From the NCBI GenBank assembly GCA_016223085.1, contig JACRPS010000031.1:6273-70272 (forward strand): 64,000 bases of DNA. The letters are read 5' to 3'. Shown one piece after another: positions 1 through 7,395 of the stretch (within the stretch, counting starts at the first letter, position 1; every line of letters begins with the position of its first letter). The notes below the pieces were generated by a model that saw only the letters and a program-made list of their open reading frames with translations, had not been told where the DNA came from and made no database searches. Position numbers and translations under genes: made by a program. The DNA comes from Chloroflexota bacterium (GTDB lineage: Bacteria; Chloroflexota; Anaerolineae; Aggregatilineales; Phototrophicaceae).

Positions 1-468
1 ATCGCGCTGCCGCTGGAACCGGCCGGAGTGCCGAAAGCGGAGCGCGTGGCAGCCGCCCGCGCGCGGCTGCCATCGCTCGGATTAAGCGATTTTGCCGAGG
101 CTTATCCGGCGGAACTGTCCGGCGGTATGGCGCAGCGGGTGGCGCTGGGGCGCGTGCTGGTGCAGCAGCCGGACGTGCTGCTGCTGGACGAGCCATTTGG
201 TGCGCTGGACGCGCTTACTCGTGAGCAGATCAGTCTGGACTTAATGGCGCTGCGGGAACGGGAGCAGCAGACCGTCGTCATGGTGACACACAACATTCAC
301 GAGGCGGTGCTGCTGGCCGACCGGATTCTGGTGTTCAGCCGCCGACCAGGACGTATCATCGCCGATATTCCCGTGCGGCTGCCGCACCCGCGCGCATTAA
401 ACGATACCTATAAAGAGGATTTTGGCGAAGTTGCCCGGCAGGTGCGGGCGGCAGTTAACCGGGCGTGA
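1..468 (+). CDS. ABC transporter ATP-binding protein, nitrate/sulfonate/taurine type (5' end missing)
   Basis: The reading frame is open from base 1, so the N-terminus and Walker A lie outside the window. The visible part has the ABC signature LSGGMAQRVALGR, the Walker B and D-loop stretch VLLLDEPFGALD and the H-loop VTHNIHEAV. It ends with the short 'RPGRI...LPHPR' tail typical of SsuB/TauB/NrtD-like importers. It should hydrolyse ATP to drive import of an anion such as sulfonate, nitrate or a related small molecule. The partner permease and binding protein would be upstream, outside the window. Its 3' end overlaps the convergent histidine kinase gene by 14 bases. The substrate cannot be deduced from the ATPase alone. 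Confidence 0.88.
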   Translation: MALPLEPAGVPKAERVAAARARLPSLGLSDFAEAYPAELSGGMAQRVALGRVLVQQPDVLLLDEPFGALDALTREQISLDLMALREREQQTVVMVTHNIHEAVLLADRILVFSRRPGRIIADIPVRLPHPRALNDTYKEDFGEVARQVRAAVNRA

Positions 469-2068
469 GTTCGTTTTGCACCTTCAGCGTTAGCCCGAAG
501 GTGCTGCCCTGGTCGGGGCGGCTGCGGACGTAGACGCTGCCGTTGTGCGCCTCCGCCACCGACTTCACAATCGCCAGCCCCAACCCCGTGCCACGAATCT
601 TCTCCGTGCCTTCGGCCCGGTAGAACCGCTGGAACAGCCGCGCCTGCGCTTCCGCCGGGATACCGGGGCCGTTATCCACCACTTCAATGTGAATAAACGG
701 GTCGGCCACAAAGGCGCGCACGGTGATCGTATCGCCGGGGCGGGTGTATTTGGCGGCATTGTCGAGGTAGTTAAACAGCGCCCGTCTGAGCCATTTGCTA
801 TCACCCAGAATAAACGGGATTTGCCCCTGAATATCGGTGGTGCAGGTTAACTGCTTTTCCGCCAGCATGGGGCGGATTTCGGCGCAGGCATCGGTGATGA
901 GTTCGACGATATTCACCATTTCCATGCGGACGCCGTAACCGCTTTCGATCTGCTCCAGATTGAGCAGGTCGTTAATCAGCTCCTGCAGGCGGTTCACGCC
1001 GCGCGTGGCGATGTCAATGATCTCCTGCGCGCCGGTATCGGCCTTAAAGAAGCTGTTGAGCATTTGCAGCGAACTGAGCGCCACCCCCAGTGGATTACGC
1101 ATGTCGTGCGCCGCCGCCTGGATAAATTCCGCCCGCTGGCGTTCCGCCTCGCGCAGGTGTGAAATATCCTGCACGATAATCACCCAACCATCCGTTTTCT
1201 GTTCCTGTTCGACCTGGCTTTCGACATATACCGGCGACACAAAAAACGACAGCGTGCGCTGGTTGTCCAGCGTCACTTCAAACGACTTGTTGGCTTCGTC
1301 GCGCGATGACAGCGCGAACAGCAGCGACTCGCACACGCGGGGGTGGATCGGCGCTTCCCGCAACGGCGTGCCGATGAGCTGGCTGGCCTCGACCTCAAAA
1401 ATGGCCGCCGCCGCGTGGTTAATCAGGCTGATGCGCCCATTCAGATCGGTGGCGATCATGCCGTCCGCCGTCGATTCAAAGATGGCTTTCAGCCGTTTTT
1501 CCTGCTCGACGCTCGTTTCGTACAGCCGGGCGTTATCCAGCGCCACGCCGACGGTATCGGCAATCGCCTTGAGCATGGCGACAATTTCGGTGTTAAACGC
1601 CTCTGGCCGCAGGCTCATGATGCTCAAAATGCCGATGATTTTACCGCGCGCGTGCATCGGCGCCATGACGATGGAGCGGAAGTTCTCATCCTTAAAGCGC
1701 GGCACGGCCAGCTCTTCGCTGCCGTCCAGGTGATTGTCCAGCACCACGTCGTCGCTGTTGATGACGCGCCCGGACATACCCTTGCCCAGCGGAATTCGCA
1801 TCGGCGGGCTGACAAAATCGTGCGTCCAGCCCTGCTGCGCCCGCAGCACCACCTCGCCCGCCTCGCGGTCAATCAGGCTGATGCCGCCCGCGTCCGCCCC
1901 GACCACGTTCAGCACCGCGCGCAGCGCCGTCGTCAGGGTACGGTCCAAATCAAGCGACTGGCTGACGGTGGCCGCAACCGTATTGATGGCGGCAAGCTGG
2001 TCAATCCGCCGTTTCACTTCCTCGGTCAGAAGGCGATTTTGGAAGAGAAGACTCTCTAAATCCTGCAC
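455..2068 (-). CDS. Sensor histidine kinase, GAF-PAS-HisKA-HATPase
   Basis: Cytoplasmic sensor kinase of about 537 residues. A short coiled N-terminus is followed by a GAF domain (about residues 30-175), a PAS domain (about 195-305) and a HisKA dimerisation helix with the H-box AAHDMRNPL. The HATPase_c domain carries the N-box LDNAAKY, G1 DNGPG and G2 GTGLGLA. No membrane segment is visible, so it senses an internal or diffusible signal. I prefer the GTG start at 2068, preceded by AAAGGG at 8 bases. The frame also runs to a TTG at 2101, which lacks a ribosome binding site. No response regulator is adjacent, so it is an orphan kinase here. The signal is unknown. Confidence 0.92.
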   Translation of the reverse strand: MQDLESLLFQNRLLTEEVKRRIDQLAAINTVAATVSQSLDLDRTLTTALRAVLNVVGADAGGISLIDREAGEVVLRAQQGWTHDFVSPPMRIPLGKGMSGRVINSDDVVLDNHLDGSEELAVPRFKDENFRSIVMAPMHARGKIIGILSIMSLRPEAFNTEIVAMLKAIADTVGVALDNARLYETSVEQEKRLKAIFESTADGMIATDLNGRISLINHAAAAIFEVEASQLIGTPLREAPIHPRVCESLLFALSSRDEANKSFEVTLDNQRTLSFFVSPVYVESQVEQEQKTDGWVIIVQDISHLREAERQRAEFIQAAAHDMRNPLGVALSSLQMLNSFFKADTGAQEIIDIATRGVNRLQELINDLLNLEQIESGYGVRMEMVNIVELITDACAEIRPMLAEKQLTCTTDIQGQIPFILGDSKWLRRALFNYLDNAAKYTRPGDTITVRAFVADPFIHIEVVDNGPGIPAEAQARLFQRFYRAEGTEKIRGTGLGLAIVKSVAEAHNGSVYVRSRPDQGSTFGLTLKVQNELTPG

Positions 2069-2239
2069 GGGATTTACCCTTTGAATGTTCCGCAGCAGCA
2101 AGACGCTATATTACAATAGGCACACGCTAGCTGGCAAGCGCCGTGAGTGCCAGAGGAAATTCCTCTCATTTCTTTCCGGTTTGTAATGGACTTCGCGGGA
2201 ATGGTCATGGCGCGTTATGATGGTTCTGTTGAACAGGTT

Positions 2240-2267
2240 GTAGGGACACGATAGATCGTGTCCCTAC
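2240..2267. repeat. Intergenic palindrome, GTAGGG family
   Basis: Two 13-bp arms, GTAGGGACACGAT and ATCGTGTCCCTAC, are separated by two bases. It lies between the start of the histidine kinase and the start of the cysteine desulfurase-like gene. The 28-bp sequence is identical to the copy at 56985-57012. The rest of the 2069-2290 gap shows nothing else clear. Confidence 0.9.
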
Positions 2268-2290
2268 GTGTTACGTGATGAGGCTCAACC

Positions 2291-3541
2291 ATGACCTTTG
2301 ATGTCCAGGCCGTGCGCGCCCGGTTTCCAGCATTAAATCAGGACAACTGCCCGGTCTTTTTTGATAATCCCGCCGGTACGCAGGTGCCGCAGGACGTGAT
2401 TGACGCGGTGCGGAATTATTACATCTACATGAATGCCAATTCGGGCGGCGCATTTGCCACCAGCCGCCGCAACGATGCGATGGTGCGCGCTGTGCGGGAG
2501 CACATGGCCGATTTCCTGAACGCGCCCAGCGCGGACGAAATTGTGTTTGGGCCGAATATGACCACGTTGAACTTCAGCCTCAGCCGGGCGCTGGCAAAAA
2601 CGTTGCAGCCGGGTGACGAAATCGTACTGACGCGCATGGATCACGATGCCAACGTCGCGCCCTGGCTGCGGATTGCCGAGGACTTCAACCTGACGGTGCG
2701 TTGGACGGACATCCACACCACCGACTGCACGCTGGATAGGGACAGCCTGGAAGCGGCGCTGACCGACCGCACGAAGGTGGTGGCGACCGTCCATGCTTCC
2801 AACGCGGTCGGCACAATCAACCCGGTCGCGCAGATCGCGCAGATGGCGCACGCCGCCGGCGCGCTGTATGTCGTGGACGCGGTGCAGAGCGCGCCGCACA
2901 TCCCGATTGACGTGCAGGCGATTGGCTGCGATTTCCTGCTGTGTTCGGCCTACAAATTCTTTGGGCCGCACATCGGGGTGATGTGGGGGCGGTACGAACT
3001 GCTGGCGGAACTGCCGGTGTACAAGGTGCGACCGTCGAAGAACAAACCACCGTATCGCTGGGAAACCGGCACACCCAGTTTTGAAACGATTGCCGGGGTG
3101 GGCGGGGCGCTGGCCTATCTGGAATCGCTGGGGCAGGCCTATGGCGCGGCCTATGCCGGTGAGTTCCCCGGTTACACGGGGCGGCGGCTGACCTTAAAAA
3201 CGGCGATGGCGGCGGTGGGCAATTACGAGCGCGACCTGGCGGTACATCTGATTGAAATGCTGCAACGCGTGCCGGGCGTGCACATTGCGGGTATTACAGA
3301 CCGGGCGCGCTGTGCCGAGCGCGTGCCAACAGTGGTGTTTACGAAGGAAGGCTATACCCCGCTGGCGGTGGCCGAGGCGCTGGCGCAGCAGGATATTTAC
3401 GTCTGGGACGGCAACTACTACGCGCAGGAAATCATGGAGCGCCTGGGGCATGGCGAGCACGGCATGGTGCGAGTCGGGCTGGCGCACTACAACACGCACG
3501 ACGAAATTGACCGGCTGGAAGCGGCGCTGCGGGCGTTGTAA
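2291..3541 (+). CDS. Cysteine desulfurase-like PLP enzyme (VC1184-type, class V aminotransferase fold)
   Basis: A 416-residue PLP-dependent enzyme. It opens with RFPAL and then FFDNPAGTQVPQ, the N-terminus typical of the cysteine desulfurase-like subfamily related to SufS/CsdA. The aldimine lysine is K222 in SAYKFFGPHIGV, and the cofactor Asp/Gln pair is in VVDAVQS. Known relatives have a class V aminotransferase fold and probably act on cysteine or a related amino acid, but the exact substrate is not established. No suf or isc genes are nearby, so a role in Fe-S assembly is not supported by context. GAGG precedes the ATG start at about 7 bases. Confidence 0.88.
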   Translation: MTFDVQAVRARFPALNQDNCPVFFDNPAGTQVPQDVIDAVRNYYIYMNANSGGAFATSRRNDAMVRAVREHMADFLNAPSADEIVFGPNMTTLNFSLSRALAKTLQPGDEIVLTRMDHDANVAPWLRIAEDFNLTVRWTDIHTTDCTLDRDSLEAALTDRTKVVATVHASNAVGTINPVAQIAQMAHAAGALYVVDAVQSAPHIPIDVQAIGCDFLLCSAYKFFGPHIGVMWGRYELLAELPVYKVRPSKNKPPYRWETGTPSFETIAGVGGALAYLESLGQAYGAAYAGEFPGYTGRRLTLKTAMAAVGNYERDLAVHLIEMLQRVPGVHIAGITDRARCAERVPTVVFTKEGYTPLAVAEALAQQDIYVWDGNYYAQEIMERLGHGEHGMVRVGLAHYNTHDEIDRLEAALRAL

Positions 3542-3574
3542 TTCCGTTTTGAGGATGGGGTTGAACGCGCTAAA

Positions 3575-3967
3575 TCAGGTATCCGCAACGATCGTTCCCT
3601 GATGATATACCATCTTCCAGCCACTGCTCGTTTGTCGCCATATCGTTGACCGGCGGGTGACACGGTTTCCTTGACGAAGGGTGTAGGTGAGAAGGTAGTT
3701 ATCAGAAGCAATCTCAAGACAATGGCAGTCCCGTGTCTCCCAGTTATGTCTGGTTTGATGAGCGCAGCGTTTCTCAAGTTCATCCAGCACCTGCTCACGG
3801 CTATAGGGTCTGCCGGAAGCGCCAACCTCCCGGAACGAGGTTTCGATCAACACTTCAAAATCGGCACGGGTCATGTCACGGTCGGGACGATGGAAAAGCT
3901 GTTCCAGTTGGATCAACTCGTTGAGAATATCTACTATACCCGGTTCTGTGACCAAACTCGCTTCCAT
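3575..3967 (-). CDS. DUF4440 / SnoaL-like protein
   Basis: Small 130-residue protein of the NTF2-like DUF4440 family. The diagnostic stretch is EVGASGRPYSREQVLDEL in the middle, followed by WRQTSSGWKMVYHQGT near the C-terminus. These proteins form a cone-shaped alpha+beta fold with a pocket for a small ligand. Members are enzymes or binding proteins, and this one cannot be assigned a substrate. It has no signal peptide. It is convergent with the cysteine desulfurase-like gene, with a 33-base gap, and is followed on its own strand by the receiver-GAF gene after 50 bases. Confidence 0.72.
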   Translation of the reverse strand: MEASLVTEPGIVDILNELIQLEQLFHRPDRDMTRADFEVLIETSFREVGASGRPYSREQVLDELEKRCAHQTRHNWETRDCHCLEIASDNYLLTYTLRQGNRVTRRSTIWRQTSSGWKMVYHQGTIVADT

Positions 3968-4017
3968 CGTCCCTCGATGTGTCGGTGTTATGGTTTACAT
4001 TCGATTAACGGCCCGTC

Positions 4018-4869
4018 TTATACCACGATCTCCTTTGAGATCGCGGCGGCAAGCTGCGCGGATACCAGTTCCAGCATCAGCACGTTTTCCTGGCTGATCG
4101 AACCCGGTTGCTCGCGGCAGGCGACCAGCACACCATAGCGGCTGCCACCCAGCAGCACCGGCACGCAGGCCACTGCGCCCAGCCGTCCTTTGGCTACAAA
4201 CAGATGATTCAGCGCGTCGGTTGGCCCGGCGATACGGCTCTGACCGTTCTGCGCCACCCAGCCGATCAGGTCATCCTCACCGGCCTGCCGGGGAGCGACG
4301 CCCTGCAGCAGCGCCGGGCCATCCTGCGCCTTGAGCGAGAGTTGCAGCGGGTCGCTGCTGTCCAGACGATAAAACGCGACGTAGGCATAACCCAGGTTTT
4401 TACAGGCGGCGACGGCGGCCTGCTGCTTGCCCAGCTCGCCGGTGGCGTTGCGCAGTTCCTTGGCGAACTGCCGCACGGCGGGCAGGCTGTCGGCGCGCAG
4501 CGTTTCAAGCTGGCGGTCAGACATCAACCGGTTGATGCGGCGAATCAGGTCATCGTTGGTGAACGGTTCGGTGCTGATTTCGTCGGCCTGTCCCGGCAGG
4601 CCAAAATCGGCTTCCTCGTCCACCAGCACGATAAACAGGCGCGGATACGTCAGCCGCAGTTCGTTGATGAACTCAAACGTGTGGCCCATTTTGTTGTCCA
4701 CTACCAGTACGTCCACATGCTGGTTGCGGTCGGCCAGCACGGCCAGCGCGTCGCCCAGGTCAGAAACAAGCTGCACCTTAAAATCCTGATACGCGGACAG
4801 ATTTTTATAGTAGCGGCTTGCGTCTTCACGTCCGACTACAACCAGCACATCCACCGGAGTCATATCCAT
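4018..4869 (-). CDS. Degenerate receiver-GAF domain protein
   Basis: A 283-residue protein with an N-terminal receiver-like domain (about 5-125) and a C-terminal GAF domain (about 140-280). The domain keeps VDVLVVDNKM, where the Asp sits at the phosphorylation position. The usual acidic pair is replaced by VLVVVGRED, and the conserved Lys-Pro is Glu-Pro (STEPF). Normal phosphotransfer is therefore doubtful. There is no DNA-binding or output enzyme domain, so it may act through protein contacts or ligand binding by GAF. AGAGG lies 5 bases before the ATG at 4869. The M20 peptidase gene ends 17 bases upstream on the same strand, suggesting cotranscription. Confidence 0.78.
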   Translation of the reverse strand: MDMTPVDVLVVVGREDASRYYKNLSAYQDFKVQLVSDLGDALAVLADRNQHVDVLVVDNKMGHTFEFINELRLTYPRLFIVLVDEEADFGLPGQADEISTEPFTNDDLIRRINRLMSDRQLETLRADSLPAVRQFAKELRNATGELGKQQAAVAACKNLGYAYVAFYRLDSSDPLQLSLKAQDGPALLQGVAPRQAGEDDLIGWVAQNGQSRIAGPTDALNHLFVAKGRLGAVACVPVLLGGSRYGVLVACREQPGSISQENVLMLELVSAQLAAAISKEIVV

Positions 4870-4886
4870 TAAGTCCTCTCTCTGTT

Positions 4887-6035
4887 CTACTGGCCGTTCG
4901 CAGCGGCCAGCGCCAGCAGAATCAACTGCCGCAGACCGTCGGCGACCGGCGCTGTTTCGATATACTCATCCAGCCGGTGCGCGTTCCCTCCGCGTGTAAT
5001 CCCAATCGTAACCGCCGGATAACCGGCGGCCAGGGGCACGTTGGCATCGGTACTGCCACTTTCCAGCATTCCCTGGATGCCGACCTGCGCCAGCGCCGCC
5101 AGCGCCCCCTGAACCAACGGGTGTTCCGGCGCGATTGTCCCTGCCGGGCGGTCGCCTACCACCTCGACCCCGAAGGCTAGATCAGGCCGCGTGACGGCCT
5201 GCACATGTGCCATCACCTCGCGCTCAAGCTGCGCCAGCCCGGCGCTGTCTTCCGAGCGCAGATCGAGCCACAGGCCGGCCTGCGTCGCAATCGTATTGAT
5301 GGACTGCCCGCCCTCGATCATGCCGATATTGTAGGTGGTTCGGGGCGACTGAACAGGCCGAATCGTCGTGATACGTGCGCCAAGTTCAACAATGCCGTGG
5401 ATTGCGCTGGAGCGCCCAAAGTTGAGCCAGCTATGACCACCTTCCGCCGTCGCTGTAATGTGCAGGCGGCGCACCGCGATACCGGCGCGGTAAACGTGAC
5501 CGAGCGCCATGCCTTCAACGTTAATCACGGTGTTGATACGCGCTTTCAGGCGGTTAAACGCGGCCTTCATGCCGCCCAGATCGCCCATGCCTTCTTCCCG
5601 GCTGGTCGCCACAAACCAGAAGTCGCAGCCGGGTAGAATCTGCTGTTGCAGGTAGTTCGCCAGCCCCAGCATCCCGGCCACGCCAATGCTGTTGTCGCCG
5701 AGGCCAGGGCCATGAATGATGCCCACCTCGGCGCGGGCGGCCAGGTTGGCATCCGCCGGGAACACGGTATCGGTATGGGCCGAAATCATCACGCCCGGTA
5801 CACCGCGATGTTTACCCGGCAGCAGACCGTAGGCGTTGTAACGGTCGTCAGTATCCACCTGCGTCAGTCCCAGCGCCGCGAACCGAGTAGCAACGTATTC
5901 GGCCCGTCGTAATTCCTGAAAGGTTGGCGCGGGGATTTGCTGGATGGCGATGGCCTGTTCTACCACCGCCTGCGCCAGGGTTGGCAGCGTACTCCAATCC
6001 AGCGAATGATCTAGCTGGGCAATCAGGTGCTTCAT
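4887..6035 (-). CDS. M20-family metallopeptidase
   Basis: A 382-residue zinc peptidase of the M20/M25/M40 group. Metal ligands are visible in order: His87 and Asp89 in SAHTDT, Asp114 in GLGDNS, the Glu pair in SREEGMGDLGG (about 147-148), and a late His in NAHRLDEY. The dimerisation (lid) domain starts near AEGGHSWLNFG. Relatives cleave short peptides or N-acyl amino acids in the cytosol, and no signal peptide is present here. The exact substrate is open; it resembles PepT-like tripeptidases in layout. It is the first gene before the receiver-GAF gene on this strand. Confidence 0.88.
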   Translation of the reverse strand: MKHLIAQLDHSLDWSTLPTLAQAVVEQAIAIQQIPAPTFQELRRAEYVATRFAALGLTQVDTDDRYNAYGLLPGKHRGVPGVMISAHTDTVFPADANLAARAEVGIIHGPGLGDNSIGVAGMLGLANYLQQQILPGCDFWFVATSREEGMGDLGGMKAAFNRLKARINTVINVEGMALGHVYRAGIAVRRLHITATAEGGHSWLNFGRSSAIHGIVELGARITTIRPVQSPRTTYNIGMIEGGQSINTIATQAGLWLDLRSEDSAGLAQLEREVMAHVQAVTRPDLAFGVEVVGDRPAGTIAPEHPLVQGALAALAQVGIQGMLESGSTDANVPLAAGYPAVTIGITRGGNAHRLDEYIETAPVADGLRQLILLALAAANGQ

Positions 6036-6146
6036 GAAAAACTCGATTAAACGAAATAATTACATTCTGCCCCAGAATTATGCCATACAACCCCACCGGT
6101 TGCCCACAAAATATACAAAAGGGTTTCGTGCCGTCCAAAAGCCCGC

Positions 6147-6152
6147 TATAAT
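6147..6152 (+). promoter_or_regulatory. Predicted -10 box for the winged-helix regulator
   Basis: A perfect TATAAT sits 48 bases before the regulator's start codon. No good -35 hexamer is found at 16-18 bases upstream, so this is a partial promoter match only. Confidence 0.4.
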
Positions 6153-6200
6153 TCCTGTACCCTGATGAATCTGTTGAGATGTGTGACGCGGAGGTCCTGT

Positions 6201-6899
6201 ATGGAGGCGGCTACGATTCTGTTTGTCGGGCGCATCCAGGCCACCCAACCGGCGCTGAACGCCCTGCAAAAGCGGTATCATGTCCTGCTCGCCGCCAGCG
6301 GGAAGCGCGCGCTGGCCTTGTCTCAGGAACAGCCGCCGCAGGTCGTCATCCTCGACGCGGTTTCGATGCGGACGCCGGGAGATCGCATCTGTCAGGAACT
6401 CCGCGATGGGCTGAAAAACGTGCCAATCATCCACATTCACCCCGGCCCGAAAGAAGCGGCCCAAAGCCGGGCTGACGTGCTGCTGATCGCGCCGTTAAGT
6501 GCACGCAAGCTGCTGAGTGCCGTTTCCCGTCTGCTGCAGGCGCAGGACGACGAGCTGGTTAACTGCGGGCCGTTTGCGGTGAACCCGGCGCGGCGGGTGC
6601 TGATCGTAGATGGGCAGGAAACACAGCTTACCCCCAAACAGGCCATGCTGGTTGAAATCTTCTTCCGCCATCCCGGCCAGACGCTGGAACGGAAGCTGTT
6701 GATGGAAAAAGTGTGGAATACGGACTATCTGGGTGATACCCGTACGCTGGACGTACATATCCGCTGGCTGCGCAAGGTCATTGAAACTGACCCCAGCAAC
6801 CCCCGCTACCTGCTGACGGTGCGCGGGGTGGGCTACCGGCTGGACATGAACGAGGACGGCGTGCCGGATGTGGAAGTCCCCATGCCAATGAATGCCTGA
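6201..6899 (+). CDS. OmpR-type winged-helix regulator with degenerate receiver
   Basis: A 232-residue regulator. The N-terminal receiver-like domain starts TILFVGR, so the acidic pair is missing. It retains VVILDAVSM with an Asp at the phosphorylation site, but the conserved Lys is absent (LLIAPLSAR). The C-terminal half is a clear OmpR/PhoB winged helix: LTPKQAMLVEIFF, then TRTLDVHIRWLRKVI and VRGVGYRL. It probably binds DNA as a transcription factor whose activity does not depend on classical phosphorylation. The ATG at 6201 is chosen because GGAGG lies 6 bases upstream; an in-frame ATG at 6165 has no such site. No partner kinase is adjacent. Confidence 0.86.
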   Translation: MEAATILFVGRIQATQPALNALQKRYHVLLAASGKRALALSQEQPPQVVILDAVSMRTPGDRICQELRDGLKNVPIIHIHPGPKEAAQSRADVLLIAPLSARKLLSAVSRLLQAQDDELVNCGPFAVNPARRVLIVDGQETQLTPKQAMLVEIFFRHPGQTLERKLLMEKVWNTDYLGDTRTLDVHIRWLRKVIETDPSNPRYLLTVRGVGYRLDMNEDGVPDVEVPMPMNA

Positions 6900-6901
6900 A
6901 A

Positions 6902-6925
6902 CAAAAAAGCCTGCTGTGGCAGGCT
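6902..6925 (-). terminator. Rho-independent terminator of rpsT
   Basis: On the minus strand AGCCTGC-CACA-GCAGGCT is followed by six T residues, 41 bases past the rpsT stop codon. The 7-bp perfect stem and T-run fit an intrinsic terminator. Confidence 0.85.
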
Positions 6926-6965
6926 GATTCAAGGTCTGATCCCGTTTGCTAAATCAAAAAAGGTC

Positions 6966-7250
6966 TTACGACGCGCCCTTGAGCCGGGCTTCCAGCGCAG
7001 CCAACTGCTGCATCAGGCGGCTTTTGCGGCGGGCAGCGTTGTTTTTGTGAATGGTGCCCCGGGTGGCCGCCATATCCAGATCGCGGACGGCGATGCGGGT
7101 GGCTTCGCGCGCGGCTTCCAGATCGCCCTCAGCGATTTCAACACGCGCCTTCTTCACCAGCGTGCGGGCGCGGTTACGGAACATACGGTTGTGCAGACGG
7201 CGCTTTTCATTCTGGCGCTGACGCTTCAGCGCCGACTTGTGATTTGCCAT
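6966..7250 (-). CDS. rpsT: 30S ribosomal protein S20
   Basis: A 94-residue basic protein starting MANHKSALKRQRQNEKRR, with the typical S20 core RTLVKKARVEI and the C-terminal segment GTIHKNNAARRKSRL. S20 binds 16S rRNA early in 30S assembly. The same frame stays open much further upstream, but the true start is the ATG at 7250, which has TGGAGG 5 bases before it and matches the usual length. A good intrinsic terminator follows. It is a single-gene unit divergent from the cell-wall hydrolase gene, and the two promoters appear to overlap. Confidence 0.96.
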   Translation of the reverse strand: MANHKSALKRQRQNEKRRLHNRMFRNRARTLVKKARVEIAEGDLEAAREATRIAVRDLDMAATRGTIHKNNAARRKSRLMQQLAALEARLKGAS

Positions 7251-7302
7251 GTTGCCTCCAGCAGGACTTGCTGATGTGTTTTGCTCGACTGAATGAGCGA
7301 AA

Positions 7303-7332
7303 ATTTTATCATAGCGGCGGCTGGTTTGTCCA
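7303..7332 (-). promoter_or_regulatory. Predicted rpsT promoter
   Basis: On the minus strand TGGACA (7332-7327) is followed after 18 bases by TAAAAT (7308-7303). Transcription would start about 45-50 bases before the rpsT ATG. The -35 box overlaps that of the divergent promoter on the plus strand. Confidence 0.5.
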
Positions 7333-7354
7333 GCATGTTTTGTGGCACTATAAT
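7326..7354 (+). promoter_or_regulatory. Predicted promoter of the cell-wall hydrolase gene
   Basis: TTGTCC at 7326-7331 and TATAAT at 7349-7354 are separated by 17 bases, a good sigma70-type match. The GTG start is 42 bases downstream of the -10 box. Confidence 0.6.
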
Positions 7355-7395
7355 GAGCGCGTGGGAGCGAACGATCAGCGAAGGAGGGCAGGAGC

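Noticed and set aside
1-468. The left-edge ATPase as the missing modC
   Set aside because: Its C-terminus is short and of the nitrate/sulfonate type without a TOBE domain, and it is 55 kb from modAB.
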